Of a stretch of 64,000 nucleotides of DNA, positions 45,601 to 60,600 are shown one piece after another. The notes below the pieces were generated by a model that was not told the DNA's origin, searched no databases, and saw only the letters and a program-made list of their open reading frames with translations. Each line of letters starts with the position of its first letter. Position 1 is the stretch's first letter. The position numbers were made by a program, and so were the translations under genes. This DNA comes from Patiria miniata (taxonomy: Eukaryota; Echinodermata; Asteroidea; Valvatida; Asterinidae), in NCBI RefSeq assembly GCF_015706575.1, contig NW_024037072.1, positions 21,143,162-21,207,161 on the forward strand. Reading direction: 5' to 3'.

Positions 45601-48600
45601 TTCCTTGTTTGCATGGGGGACGTATTAAGCCGTGAACCCCAAACACGGCGGGTGGCGTCAGCTATTGTGACTCTCCGACCCTTAACTCACAAACAGGAAC
45701 CGGGCATATCTATTACTGGAAGCTTCTTGAAGTCTACAAAACGGTGTACTTCCTAGTCACAGTATTGAGGATAAAAAAATCACTTTTATAATAATAACTC
45801 GCACTTTTGTCACCAAGAATTGAGGAAATGATTTTATATCATTTTAAATAAACTTATTCTCAACAACCAAAAACTCCAAGAAAAAAACCTATGATATTTA
45901 ATGTCTTTATTCAATGAAATATGGGTCTTTGAATTGTAAATGCATATTTAAGTTTATGCAAATAATGGGCGTGGGCGCGGCATACACACGCCCCAGCTTG
46001 ACACGTGCAAAGCAGTATTTCCTTGTTTGCCCAGTGCCCACAGGGGATGTATTATAAGCTGTGTACCCAAAACACGAAGGGTGACATTTCAGCAAAAAAA
46101 TTTTTAAAATCGCCAGCCGAGCTCCGGCGGGCGCATTGTTGGCGGGCTAATTAGGGCACAGGTGCGCTGACCCGGTTCTTTTGTCTGGCTAAGTGCGTGC
46201 TCTGGAGATAACTTTCTAACAAATAGGCCACTAAAAGGTTTGGATATTCCAACTTGCAACATTTTGATACATTTTGTCGAGCTGTGGTTTTCTATGCTGA
46301 GAATCAGGGGTACGGTGCGGTGAGTTGACCGCGAAGTCTGTCTGGCGAAATAAATGAGAGCTCTTTTGAGTTTGAAATCCTCTCTGTTGTCTGCCCTTTT
46401 TCTTGCGTTTTGCTCGACTTGGAGTACATAAGCCAGAGGTTCCCGCTATTATTACTGAAAGTATAATTGCTGAACTAGTTTTTGAAGTGTTTATGTATGT
46501 TTTATTTGTGCAAATATTGGGTGCAATTAGCAGACTAACCCAGCGAACAAAGCTGACGGACAGCGAACGAAAATGTGTTCGATAAAAGGGTGCTCTGATC
46601 AGTTGAGAGAACTAGATTATTTTGTACATGTACATGTATATAATTACGGAGGCATTGAGGCGAACATCTAACAGCCATAATAAATTTACCCCTAAAAGTA
46701 AACAAGAAATTCTTTTAGAAAAATCCCAGAGTCCGTAAATGAACCAAGGTTTTCAAAACGTTTTAATGTAATGTTGGGGTTCATGACAAGTTTTCTACAA
46801 CACCGCCACGTGCTGTGAGCAGCATACTGCGTGCAAGGCGATTCCCTATAATCACGTGCATTCGACACGATTGAACAGGCGATGGAAAACTTTGGGGGGA
46901 ATTGGCTTCGCTGTATCAGTGTAATGTACCGCTTCTTGTGAGACCCTGTGCGAGCAGTACGTCCTCAAAATAAGTACATGAAAACGGAAAATACAAAGGC
47001 CCACACAGAAAAAAGAAATCAAGTTCTTTGCATGAGATTGCAGAGGTCAATAGCCGATCCAGTAAGCCCCTCCCAATGCGCACGTGGGCAAATTAACACG
47101 TGCTCCTCTCCAATGCCACGCTGCATTTTCCTATGCTGCACACATGTACATGTAACACCAACGCGCGGGGAAACTTGCCAGGATCGCATCGGGGAAAAAC
47201 AGCGGCGGTTTTCTTTTGAAAGTAGGGATTGTAAGTAGGACAACAACAAACAAAAATACGGACAACGGAAACGTTACTACTCATGCTAGAAGTTTGATAT
47301 GAAAAGGTGTCAGGAAGTGTTTTGTGAAGACATGAAAGACAAAATCTTGTTTATCTTGTCGGAAGCATCAGCGATTGGTGTTGCAGTCCGGTGTTAAAAA
47401 AATGGGTTGGCTTTACTGCAAGCACTCCCAAAGCAGAAGTAATATATGTATGGCATTATTGCTTGGCATATACAAGCTACTTTTATGGGGTTTTTTGGCA
47501 GCAACTTGAAACTTAACTTTGAGAATACACTTTTGTTGTTAAAAAAAAAGTTTTTTCCACCTTTTTATTTCATTGCATATCACCACCGAATATTCTTATT
47601 CGAAAATAAATATTCGAATATTCGTTTATCGATCGAATAACCGAATATCCGAATATTCGGCACAGCCCTATTGCGCAGTGTTGAAAATGTTCCAAACACG
47701 GGTGCTTGTTGTTCAAAATGTGTTCGAAATACAACGCAGCCGTTGCACGTTATGCAAGTTGAGGCTCAAAATGCCGATGCACGTGGATGGTCTGTAGGAA
47801 ATGACGTCATTTGAACGAGATTGATTGATAAAATTTGCCAAGAATTTTCTTAAAACTGATTAATATTTAAGGCCGAATCATAAACAAATTTCAGTGCAAA
47901 ACAAAATCCTTGAGCTACCGGCTAACGTCGGTTGTTGAGGTCAAACAATTGGCCTCAACCTTCGCTTTTGCATGGATTATGAACTTGCCCCTTAGACTGA
48001 AAAAATAAAAAGAAACAGTTTTCTGAGTTTGAAATGTTCATTGTGTCGCCCTCCTTTGGAACTGTGATTTCTACTTTCATTATCATTTCTCTGTTTGATA
48101 CTTTTTCTGTCCGGCAGAAATCTACGTCAGTGCATTCGGCCCAAGAGAATGCTGATGTCGCCTCGTTCCGGCCAGAGCTGAGCCCCACCCCAGAGCCCAC
48201 CGTCCCCACCCCTAGATTTGACCCCGTGTATTACGGGGAGTCAAACTGTTTCATCGTCCAACTGTTCTGCATTGATGAAAAATATGAGATGAGGTGAGTA
48301 AAATAGTGAGGTTGAGAAATTGTTAAATATCTGTCTGCTCTGTATAAGAGTAACTTTTATCAAAGACCATGGGACTTGTTTTTCCAACCATTAATTTGCT
48401 TGTCACTTTTAAGACCGTTCGTATGTGGAGTGCTGTGGTCTGTGGGTAAAGCTGCAGGTTGTGGGTTCGAGTCCTGGCTGGGTCATGGTGCGTGTGCCCT
48501 TGGGCAAGGCACTTTGTTACTCATTGCTTCTTGCCACCCAGGAGTAAATGGGTACCTGTGAGGGCAGAGATGGTTATTGTGGTTGAATTAGCTTCCTTGC

Positions 48601-51600
48601 GCCTAACAGGCAGCATCGAGCTGTATACTCCCCAGGGAGCTGAGATGGTATTTGGAATGTTTCATGTGCCCAATGAGCAGGGGTAATAATGATGTAGCGC
48701 CTTGAGCACCAGTCCTGGTGGATACATGCGCTTTATAAATATCCACTGTTATTATTATTATCATTATTATTTGGTTACTCGATTACTTGATTGATGCGTT
48801 GATTACTCAGTTAACATTTCTCCATTTGATTATTCGAAACCAATTTGCGACAATATTGGCTTCCTTTCAGAAGGTGCTGGAACAGCCAAAAGTTTTCATG
48901 CCGTAAATCTCATACATTCCATGCACAAAACTCTTTCCAAAAAGCAAAAGAAAAGTGAGACAAACACAAAGAGTGGCCTACTTGGTTGAAAGGTACTTGT
49001 AAGGTAGTTAAATGAAACATGCGTTCTCGGCAGCATGATACAACTTGACAAGTGGATGATATGTATTGCTTTTTTTACGTGGTTTATGTGAAAATTACCG
49101 TACACCAACAAATCGCCGTTTGATTAATCAAAACCGTAATCGAAAAGGAAACAACTAATCGATAGAAAAAAATAATCTCAAGCCTGTGGCCCAAGTCGCT
49201 TTATTGCCTCCACAAAGAAAAAACGAAACAATAATTCATGAGTACTATTTGGTTTGTTTGCGTAGATCCCTGGATTTTCTGCCGATGGCTTTCTCCCTGT
49301 TTCCTGACAAGGAGTTTTGCATACTCACCATGCCCCACATGGTGCCTGAGTTCCCTCTTCTCCAGAGTTTTGTCGTAAGTGCCGCTTTATTCGTAGAAAA
49401 CAGAAAGTGCCTTTTACTCCTGGAAGCATTTGCCCTGAACGTTCGCAAAGAGACCTTGGGTGTTTTTTATCAAAGGTTGAACTGCACTAATTATTATGCA
49501 TTCATTGGAAACAACGCAAACTCGGACAGAAAGAGCGCCACCTGGAGGCACTTGGAGAAAGGTGGTGATTTGTTTTTCACTGGAAATTAAAGATTACGAC
49601 CTCCAGGACACTTTGTTTTTCAACTTTACCAAATTATTTTTATATTCCCCTCTCCCCCGAACCACCCCTAAAATGGTTGCCAATCTCTGGGCGCAGATCT
49701 AAATGTAGCCAAAATTTGAGGCCATCTTGCATGATCTCTTTGGAAAAGCATTAGAAAAGGTCCCTTCTGATGATTGATGTTTGCAACAATGATCAATTAT
49801 AGGTATGAAATTTATCATAAAATGTCCAGGGCTAAAAAGGGATGTCATTTTGTTTGTGTAATATTCACATTGTCAGAACAACTTATTCTAGTTAAAGTTT
49901 CATCATTTTGCAGAAACTAAATTTCATTATTGGGTTGCATCTTGTTTTGCATCAAACAGTCAGATCTTAAAAAAAGTCAAAACCAATGAAGCTCCAGTGT
50001 TTTATGATACATTTCAAAGGCTGCTTTGCCAATGAATTTTTCCCAAGAAAATCTTGAGAAACAAAAGAGGTACTTAACTTTTATTATTTTTCCTACTGGT
50101 CATGAAACCAAGGATTCATCAAAAGAGCCCTAGGCACTGTAGCTCAAAAAGCCTGAAGAAACCTGTAGAGAGAAGACAATGAGAAGGAAATATAGTTCTA
50201 GAGGTGGGAGGAAAATCCCAGAAGAATATTCTCGGTAACACCCACAGAATCAGGTAGGAACTGAAAACCCAGTCCACATATGGTCTTGGTAGGAATTGAA
50301 CCAGGGCTATAGCAGTGAAAGGCGACGAAAGTAACCACTGAACATTTACTTGGCATGTAAAGGCTGGGTAAAATCTGAAAGATATGGAGCTTTGCCAATA
50401 AATGAACATCCAGAACTGATCATAAAAAACTGATATTTTTGTCCCCAGCGCGTGACCCCAAAGTGCCCCAGTATCCTGCCCCAGGAGCTGTACGTCTTCA
50501 ATCGCTCAGGCTTGCTGCAGTCCTTCCAGGTCCGGCCGGCCTGCACCAGCGATGAGCAAGGGGTGGAGGAGCTGACCCAGCACATTGACAACAAGGACGG
50601 CTTGATGGCCGACCTCAGGCAGTACAACAAGGCTAGGAGAGATCCTGTAAGCAGATCTGGATTGGCAACTATTGATCAACTCTTGACCAACTCTTGACCA
50701 AATCTTGATCAACTCTTGACCAACTCTTGACCAACTCTTGACCAACTCTTGACCAACTCTTGACCAACTCTTGACCAAATCTTGACCAAATCTTGATCAA
50801 ATCTTGACCAAATCTTGATCAAATCTTGACCAAATCTTGACCAAATCTTGATCAAATCTTGATCAAATCTTGACCAAATCTTGACCAAATCTTGATCAAA
50901 TCTTGACCAAATCTTGACCAAATCTTGATCAAATCTTGACCAAATCTTGACCAAATCTTGATCAAATCTTGACCAAATCTTGACCAAATCTTGATCAAAT
51001 CTTGACCAAATCTTGACCAAATCTTGATCAAATCTTGACCAAATCTTGATCAAATCTTGACCAAATCTTGATCAAATCTTGACCAAATCTTGACCAAATC
51101 TTGACCAAATCTTGACCAAATCTTGACTAAATCTTGACCAAATCTTGACCAAATCTTGACCAAATCTTGACCAAATCTTGACCAAATCTTGACCAAATCT
51201 TGACCAAATCTTCATGACATTTTGATCAAGCTTGATGTACAGGGTGGTCTAAAGAAAGGTTTACACTTTTTGAGATACAGTTTTTCTTGTAATTGGGGAA
51301 ACACGTTAAAATTGTTCCAAGATATTCCTAAAGGAAGGAACTACAGAGTATGCAGCATAACAGAATTGAAGCAGATTTGACTGCCTTTCAGAACACCCTT
51401 TTTTTCTCAGTAATTCCATCATGCAAGTGCAATTTTTTTCCTGAAGGAATGGGAGAACTATGCGATAACTGATCTGATTTATTATGGTAAAATAATTGAA
51501 TGATTAAGTATGTTTTTATCAATTACAGAGGAACGTCGCTATACTGAACACCGCTATACCGAACATTCGGCTATACCGAACATCGTCTTTGGCTCCCGAT

Positions 51601-54600
51601 TTTTGTGTACAAAACGTACTGAACATTGTTGTTGAAAAATACAAACAGAAAGTGACAAGTGGCTATCATTTTCCCAAGGAATAGAAGGGGAAAGCCACCT
51701 ATTGTCGTAGGTAGTAATGCATGCAGGGTGAATTTCTGAAGGGCACTGTTTATTGAAAAGTGAGTACCGGAGCATCGCCACCTTAAAATCGCTATACCGA
51801 ACGATCACTATTACAAACAATTTGTGTGGATCCCGCGGTGATCGTTATAGCAACGTTCCACTGTATACCATACCATTTTTTTCAACATTTGTATAATGTT
51901 TGATCTCATAAGGACGGTACCCCGATCCAAGCCTTCGTGGCCACCTGCCTGGACCAGATTGTTGGCCTTGCCATCACACGCCAGGAGGAGGACATCGAGT
52001 ACATCCGCTCCCACTACAACATCGAGGACTTCATCTACTTCAACCACCACCGACGGGACGAGCACGGTCACCTCCATCACCTGGCCCTCAACCCCATCTT
52101 CCAGCACCAGACCAAGCTCTTGATGAAGGAGGTCCTGCGGCAGGCTCACTACACCTGTCTCTACTATCCCGTCTACCCAGTGTATGCGCCCCAGGAGGTG
52201 AGCGTCTTGCTTAGCAAGATAGCAGGGTTACCAACCAAAAGAATGTCATATCTTCATTGCCAGTGATACCTGGTTCCCAGCAGAGTGGATAAAAACCATA
52301 GAGCTACATTAAATTACTAGAGCGCTAACTCCTCATTCTGCGCGCGGAGACGCTTTGAAGCCGTCCTGGGCGCAGACATTTTGAATTCATGTGCGTGTTT
52401 GTAGAACATAATGAGATTAGATGGATTGAATTTTGAAAGTGTATTCTAAATGCAATGCGCAAGTAGAAGATACGCAAACAACTTAAGCGCGTCATTGACG
52501 GTTCAAAAAATGTGACGGCAAAAAGCACCTGCAGTGAATACGCGCACACGTTGCGCTGTTTGCGTAGAGCAAAATGACAAGCTCATTTGATGATCGTGCG
52601 TTTCGGTTTTGGGCGTATTGGCTTCGATAACGCACCGGTAAAAGCTGTACAAAATTTCTAGGTCTCCATAGGTTTGTGCACAAACATGGATGCGCCCAGC
52701 AGGCATTACTTTGTACACGAAGTTAGCGCTCTAGTAATTTAATGATAAAAACGTGTTTAGCAAGGTTGTCTGCTTATATTAGCACCTTGAGTAAGGCGCT
52801 TTTCCTCAATTACTCCTCGCAACCCAGGTGTTAAATGGGTACCGGCATTATTCAATGCTGGGAAGGTAACAGACTCGCTGTGGAGGAGGTGTGGGGATCC
52901 CCCACAGCAGCAGCATTATATTGAGTCTGGCCCAATTGCTTTGAAAGAGAGATGGGCACTCAGTTCCTGTGAACACAGGCTCGTCCCCTTTTAGTAGCAC
53001 CCTGTCTTACAATCTGGGCATTGTGGGGTTCTTTCCATCCTGACATTAAAAAATCAAGGGTCCATGTTAGTGAGTGAAAAGAATTAACCATCCTAGTATT
53101 TAATCAAAATAATGCCTTACACTTAAAACCCTTGATTGTATCCTCAGTGTACCGTCATAATTCATAGTACTTTGTAGGATTTTGAAGAGATTTTTTTTTC
53201 TGACAAAATTTTGAACAGCAAAGTGCAAAGTTTTATTGAATGAGACTTACAGGTTTGCATGGTGGATATGAACAAAGAATAGAAAGTTTGCGGTAACACC
53301 GTGTGAATAATATCTCTGTTGAGTTGTGTGGTTCTGAGAAGAACCAGTTGTTTTAACTCAAAGTTACGAACATTGTGCTCTGTTCGTCATCAGGAGACTT
53401 ATAAGGAAACTTTATACTACATCACTAAATCAAGGTCTTTTCTTCTAAAATAAAATGTCACAGGATACAAGAAACCCTATCTTGCTCTGTCTGTTATTTG
53501 TAACTTGGTTCAGAGCAAAATTACACTATGTGCCATGTTGGGTGCTTTATAAACGTGATGAAATGTTTGTGTGTGGCAGATACGAAGCAAGCATTCGTTG
53601 GTCACCAGCTTGAACTACATGGTACCAGTGAGAGCCAGACGGCAGATTGAGTATCCGGTGGAGCAGCTAGGGGGTAACGCACCCTCAGAGAGAGTCCTCA
53701 AAGAACAGGTAAATTACTTGTTTCAAACAATGTAAAAGTAAAGTCTGTCATGAGCCAATGTGGCCCATCAGGCCAGCGTTTATCTCCGGTTTCAGTTGCA
53801 TGAAACGACTGAGAATATTTCTACTCCCCCTGAATGGGATGCTGGTCCATCGCAGGTTACTCCCCAGCTTATGCCAGTACCCATTTGTACTCCTGGGTGG
53901 AGAGAGGCAAGTGGGGGTTAAGTGGCTTGCCCAAGGACACAACATATGACCAGCAGCTGGATTTGAACCCCTGACCCTCTGATCATGAGTCACGAACCCT
54001 AACCACTAGGCCACACTCCCCACAAAACTATGTTTCAAACTATGTAACAAGACCTTTTTGAAAAAAAAATGAATTTTTTGAGATAACATTTCAGTATGTA
54101 GTTTAGTCAGTTGTGGACTCAAGTGCCAACTGAGCAAGCTTGTGAATTTTTTTGGCAAGTCTTTTTTTTTTGGAGCAAAAGTTTTATTTTCTAATGGCAA
54201 GTATCTTTGAGGCCCTTATTAAAAAAAAGTGGAATTTTCCAAATTTTAGATTGTTAAAAGTTTCACATTTAACAAGGTTGCTTCATTTGCATTTTATTTT
54301 TGTAGTGGTGTATTTTTAACATTCTTATTTGCATATCATGTAAATATATACAGCCCAGAATCTTTTGCATTCAGAATTCTGTCAACGAATTCAGAATTCT
54401 GTCAGTTTTGTTAATTTGTGCTCAGAGATACTTTTAAATGGACATTTTCAGGAAAAGTACGCTCTCAGCCACATGAATCGCAAGTTAACCCTTGAGCCCA
54501 AGGTCACCATCAATGCTCGGATCGTGGTTGTTGGGGCTTCAGACGTTGGTGTTGCTTTCCTGGAGACCCTCACATTCTGGTGAGTTTCATCGAGAAAAAT

Positions 54601-57600
54601 ATCGCCTTGTATTCCATTTTAAGTCCCTTTTGGTTGAACTGTAGAAAATCTTCTCTTTATTGCATCTTTCAAGTTTGAAGCTTCTTCAAGTTTGATTTCA
54701 CTGAAATCACCACATTTGACATAAAGAGCGGATAATAAACTATCTTGTTACATGTTGGTCAAGAAATTTGCATTATTCTGACGATTTACATAACTCCCAA
54801 CATAGTGCGCAAATGTTAGGGACAACAAAGGATTCAGGGCTGATGATAGGGCTAGCACTGTGCATAGTATTTCAAAGAGAAAAGTAATAGCAACTTGCTT
54901 TATCTTCGGTCATGGATGGACTGACAATGTGATGTTTAGCCCACAAAATCTAAATAATAACAGGGTACAACACACATGATTTTATAAAGAAGTGTGTTTA
55001 AGTAGATGTAACTTTTGAATGACCTAAATATGCAGCTTCCTTCTTGTCATAGCTGATCAGAGGGTCTTCAAGCAATTCGAAATGAAGATAACCTAGAGTT
55101 GGAGGCAAAATGTCCACTTTCAAAAGTCATCCATTTGTAGACATTGTCAAATCGTATTCCTTTGCACTAGATAACAACGATTGAGCAGTTTTTAGGGTTT
55201 TTTTCCATACAGTTTTAGTTGCCAGGCACAAATACATATTGCATACTATCGTCAATCGCTTTTATAGTTGGAATAGCCAGTCCTTTGTTGTATTTCACTT
55301 GATTGTTCAAAATACATGCATACAAAGATGTGGGTTATTCATTTCTGTGAGAGTTGTGCAGGTGGGTTAGAGATACCATTTTCTAGATGTCCACACAGCG
55401 TCTTAGGAAAGATCGGAATAATAAACTTTTTCGGATACTGGGACATTTGTACCTGCAGCCCACACCTACGCTTCAACAACCTGGTCCTGATCTCACCCAA
55501 CGGGCTACCAGGAGAGCTTGCCCCCGACCCACTCCGGGCCAACTTCCTATCCACCAGCCGCTGCTACTCACAAGACCGGCTGGCTCAGATATCCCTGCGT
55601 TCCTGGATCAATGTGGTTGCTGCTAAGATGGTAGCCATCAACAGGTAAGGTTTCATTGCACCAAATAAGCGCTCATAGAAAACAACACAAAATCGGACAG
55701 AGACAGCGCCACCTGGTGACGCTCAGGAGCAAGGTGGCGAGGTTTTTTTTGCTGGAAATTAAAGATTGCGACCCCTTGAACACTTTTCTTTTCAATTTTA
55801 TTAGTGGTAACCGGGTCAATTTTTTTTTTATATTCCCCTCCCCCAAAACCACCCCTAAAAAGGTTGTTAATCCCTGGGCCCAGGTCTAAATGTAACCCCC
55901 CGCCTCTATGCGATATAGACCCACAAGTCCGGCTTTTTAAAAAAAAAAATCGCCCGAGTTGGAAGCCACAAGTCACAAATATTTGATTGACATAGATAGT
56001 TCTACAATCTATTCCAATTATAAGCCACAAGGTCCTCTTATTCAAAAGTAACTGTGGGGTCACAAAATATTAATGAGCTCGTGCGCACTAATTTTAAGGT
56101 TTATGGTGGTGTGCACCAATAAGGGCTCAGGCTTCTCTCCAGTAACATCCTTCATTGGCAGAATCGCCATTCCCGTAACAACTGACCTCTCACCACTTCT
56201 CATATTCAAGTGGTGCTTCCAGAGTAAAACCTGTTTTTTTTTTCATCCAAATTTCACAAGTTGCAATGCAGAGTGACACTTGAATCAAACGTAAAATGCT
56301 TATCAACTTTTAAGGTCATTCTGCAAAATTGATCTTCATGTTAGCTGGGCTTCCCTAATTTCATGGATGTTCGAGAGCCATTTCTGCCTTTTGATCTAAT
56401 TTCCTGAGTCGCATTCAGGTCATGCGTGTGCACAAAATGTATACATGAATATTACTTCACCCAAATTGCGCTCCCAATCATTTTGACGTTACTTTAATGA
56501 TGCAAGGAAAAATGTCGGTGTCATTTCGTTCATTTGCTTCACATTATTCTGGAATCAAATATAGCACCAAAGTCAGGTTTGAGAAGAAGGTTTAAGAAAA
56601 TTATTGGTGCTCAATGATTATGTGTTTTGTTGAATAACTGCTATTTGTAATGTGGTTTTGAAGAATTGTGTAATGGGAAATTGTGTTTAGGTTTAAAATT
56701 GGCAGTTGAGATGGGAGTTAAATTTGTTTTGTCGTTAAAAAGTTCCAATGAGGCTTACCAGGTCAAAAGTAATATGCATTCAGTATTGCTTGATTAAAAA
56801 AAAAGTTCAATTCAAAAATGTATCTTTATTTTACTGTCGGTGCGCAGAGGTAGCAAGTATGTGAAAGTAGCGGGAGGAGCCAAGGTACCATACGACCACC
56901 TGATCCTGTGCACTGGGCAGCAGTACCAGACTAGTTGCCCAACTGGGGCTGACATCTCCGAGCTTGTCACCAATGCCTCCCTGCCACAGAAGCCCGACGC
57001 TCGCTACAAGGGAAGAGTGCCCAAGAATGTCTTCATAGTCAACGATGAATACAATGCTGCCTGTGTCCTCAAGTGGCTCAACAAACACTTTCTCAACATT
57101 GAAGGTACGCGGTAGGGGTGTCTGTTTGTGTGCTGATCTGTGGACTGATTGGGTTGTGCACAAAGCTATCCTCTAGATATCTGGAACCGTATGTGTAAAT
57201 ATCAATCTTACGTGATTGCACTTTACTGCACATGGGGTTTAACATGCATGCACACTTCAATTTGAGCTTGTACATCCTAAATTCCTCTTGCTTGGCTCTT
57301 GTGATCAGGCACAGAGCACATTCCAATTTAGCCTTTAGTCGAGTCCCACGCGCTTACCCAGACACGTGACGCACCCCGGATGCTGACACGTAAAAGACTA
57401 GCACGAGCGGCGAAGCCGCAAGGGCCTTTACCATCTCGTGGAGAACGCTTATGTTTTTCTTTACATTTATCTACCGATTTGATAGACATGCATAATGCAT
57501 TACCCATTGTGAATTGACCAATGAAAATGCAGAATTACTGTAAATCAGCCTGTCTGGCGCCAGACAGCACACGCGCCATGGCGCAGGTGCTGTTGCTGGT

Positions 57601-60600
57601 GACCGCAAACCACCGTTAGATGATTGGTTTATATTGCTTGATTTATATTACTTGAATAAATGAATAAGTGATTAGTTCCGCTCGTGCTAGTCTTTTTACG
57701 TGCCAGCATCCGGGGTGCGTTACGTGTCCGGATGGTCCGGGTATAGGCACGTGGGACTTGACTTAAGGCTAATTCCAATTGTGAAAGATCATGAAATATA
57801 AAGTATGGTTTACTTTTGTATATATCCAAAACCTTTCGTGGACTTTATTGCTTATAAGCAACTCTGTCTTCAGCAAACATTAAAACATGAGTGAAGCACT
57901 AAATTCTATTATGTAGAAAATACATCCCAAAACACTCTGTGCAATTCTGTGCACATTTTGCAGTTCATAAAGGGAAAATGGAAAGCTTCTGATCGGAATA
58001 TAGTATATACTGGGAATGCAGTGTATTGAGTGGTTCTGTGTTGTTTTGGTATAATGGGCATAGGGAATGCATTTGTTGGTAACACAGATGGGCAATTTCT
58101 TTGATAAAGAATTCCTAGAAATTTGTAGAGAGCACAAATGCTCAGGACTCAGGACTAAGCCTAAGTAGCTATGAACTGTAACTAACCAGTGCGTTCTTAT
58201 ACAGGGAAAGCCATTGTATATGGACGCAGCTTGGATGCATACTCTGCGGTCCAATCGCTGCTTGCAGTCGGCCTGCCAGGCTCTCGCATCACCTTCGTGC
58301 AGCCACCTCTCAAGTACAGCATCACGTGCTTCAACAACCCCCAAGTTGAGAAGACTGTACACGAAGCAATAGAGGCACAGGGTGTGCAGATGTACGATGG
58401 TAGGTGTCAAAATTGTCTTGACTGTTTGTGAAATGAGGCTATAAGGCTATAGACTATTTTCATGTTGCGGACATTGTGATTTTTTTCCATTCAAATCAAC
58501 GTAACCAAAGCGAGGCTGGAAGGAAAAATAGCCTGGTTCATGTTTTTTACAAAAACTTTATCATTCAGTACTGTTATTGGGTACAGGGAACATGACTAAA
58601 ATGGTGGCAGCATGATAAAGGTCTATTGAGAAATAGATGAGGAGCTTGACCCTAATGCATTTTGCATTTCTCTGGTACCATGTCATATTAAAGTGAAGTC
58701 TTTGATGATTGCAAAAGTGTCTTAGAAAAATCCATTGAAATACAAATAAAGCTTGACAGAGTCAGTTAGTTGTGACAACAATTTTTAGCAAAACAGTTAT
58801 TCTATGTGCGTTCCTACAGTTTGTTGAATTTGATTATAAGTGAGTTAAACTACTGGGTTTTTTTTAGATTGAAAAAACTTTAAAAGTAGTAAGATAGAGA
58901 TTGAGATACAGCAGTAAGATTGAGATTTGCGAAAACAGAAGCATTGCATTTGCATTTGTGAAGCATTGCATTTGTGAAGCGCTTTGAGACATTTTGTGTA
59001 AAGCGCTTTAATAAGAGTCATTATACGTGTAATGGTACCATTTAGGAGACACGTTATCGTAATTTCTTTGCACGATGGGAGACATCGGTCATTAGGGAGA
59101 CATTTTCACGTCTTTCACGTCTCCCTAATGTCACAGCCCCCCTTTAGAGGCAAAATTTTATTGTCGCAATTAGATTATATTTGTTGCTCGTGGTCTAATT
59201 AGTAAACATACCGAAATTCGTGGAAAAAGGACAAGGGAATATTGGGTTAGGCACATTTAAGTTTGAAAAAGTTATGCACAAGTCTATGGGGATGTCTCTC
59301 AAATGTCCAATCCAGGGTAATTAATATTATTATTATTATCATTTCCTGTGTTTTAAAAGTGTGTTACTGTCCTCACAAAAACTTGCTGGTCTGTTTCAAG
59401 TCCAAACAGGTCTTTCAGTCACAAGTCACTTCACATGTTATTCCTGTTATCGTCCAGGTTACTACCTTGCTCAGTGGAACGATGGCAAGGGAGGAGATGA
59501 AGTCTACTGCACCTCCTTCACCTCGGACACCAAACCCATCAAGCTGGAGTGCTCGGCCTTCTTCTGCTTCAACAACAAAGCCGTGGATTCTGATGCTTTC
59601 AGAGGTATCTTTATTCAGAACTTTAGTACTAGAAACCCTTAGTTAGGTACTTCAAACAGCATTTCTTGAAACTGTAGTACTAACTCCAAGCCTATCAAGC
59701 TAGAGTGCTCGGCCTTCTTCTGCTTCAACAACAAAGCCGTGGATTCTGATGCTTTCAGAGGTACCTTTATTTAGAACTTTAGTACTTGAAACTCTTAAGT
59801 TAGGTACTTTAAACAGCATTTCTTGAAACTGTAGTACTAACTCCAAGCTCATCAAGCTGGAGTGCTTGGCCTTCTTCTGCTTCAACAACAAAGCCGTGGA
59901 TTCTGATGCTTTCAGAGGTATCTTTATTCAGAAGTTTAGTACTTGAAACACTAGTACTTTGATTTAGGTAATTTCAACAGCATTTCGTGAAACTGTAGTA
60001 CTGAAACCAAGCCATGAAGCTAAAGTGCTCTGCCTCCTTCTGCTTCAAAAACAGTTTCAGTCATAGTGTTATAATGTTTTATCAATTTTTTTCTCTAGCC
60101 ATTAATGACAGCTGTCTGGTGTTTGATGGCAAGCTGGTCATTGACGCTAACTTCCACACCAACGACCTGTCCATCAGAGGTGCCGGACCACTGACAAAGT
60201 TCCAGCGTAAATATCATGCTGACCAATGGTAAGTCTTATATAGCATACAAGACACGGTAAAAGCCCATCTCTCTTTCATTGGCAATTGGGCCAGACTCAT
60301 ATTGCTGCTGTGGGGGGATCGCCACACCTCCACAGCGAGTCTGTTACCTTCCCAGCATTGAATAATGCTGGTACCCATTTAACACCTGGGTTGAGAGGAG
60401 TAATTGAGGTAAAGCGCCTTTCTCAAGGGCACAACATGCATGGCCACGGTGGGACTCGAACCCACAACCTCATGATCATGAATTCTGTGCTCCACAGCTA
60501 GACCACACATGCCCTTTGACTTGTGACAGAGGAAAGATTTGACTTGTGATGGACCTAACTACAACTCCTTCAATTCATTCCAATTGAACAGGTCCCACGC

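Noticed and set aside
45333-47670. Coding hAT transposase
   Set aside because: No frame longer than about 96 codons and no recognised transposase motif.
50709-51053. 114-codon minus-strand open frame with repeating [11 protein letters not shown]
   Set aside because: It is a by-product of the 11-bp array; the unit happens to lack stops in that frame.
59604-59620. U12-type donor at CFAP61 exon 20 (GTATCTTT)
   Set aside because: It differs from GTATCCTTT, and no TCCTTAAC-like branch site precedes the exon 21 acceptor.
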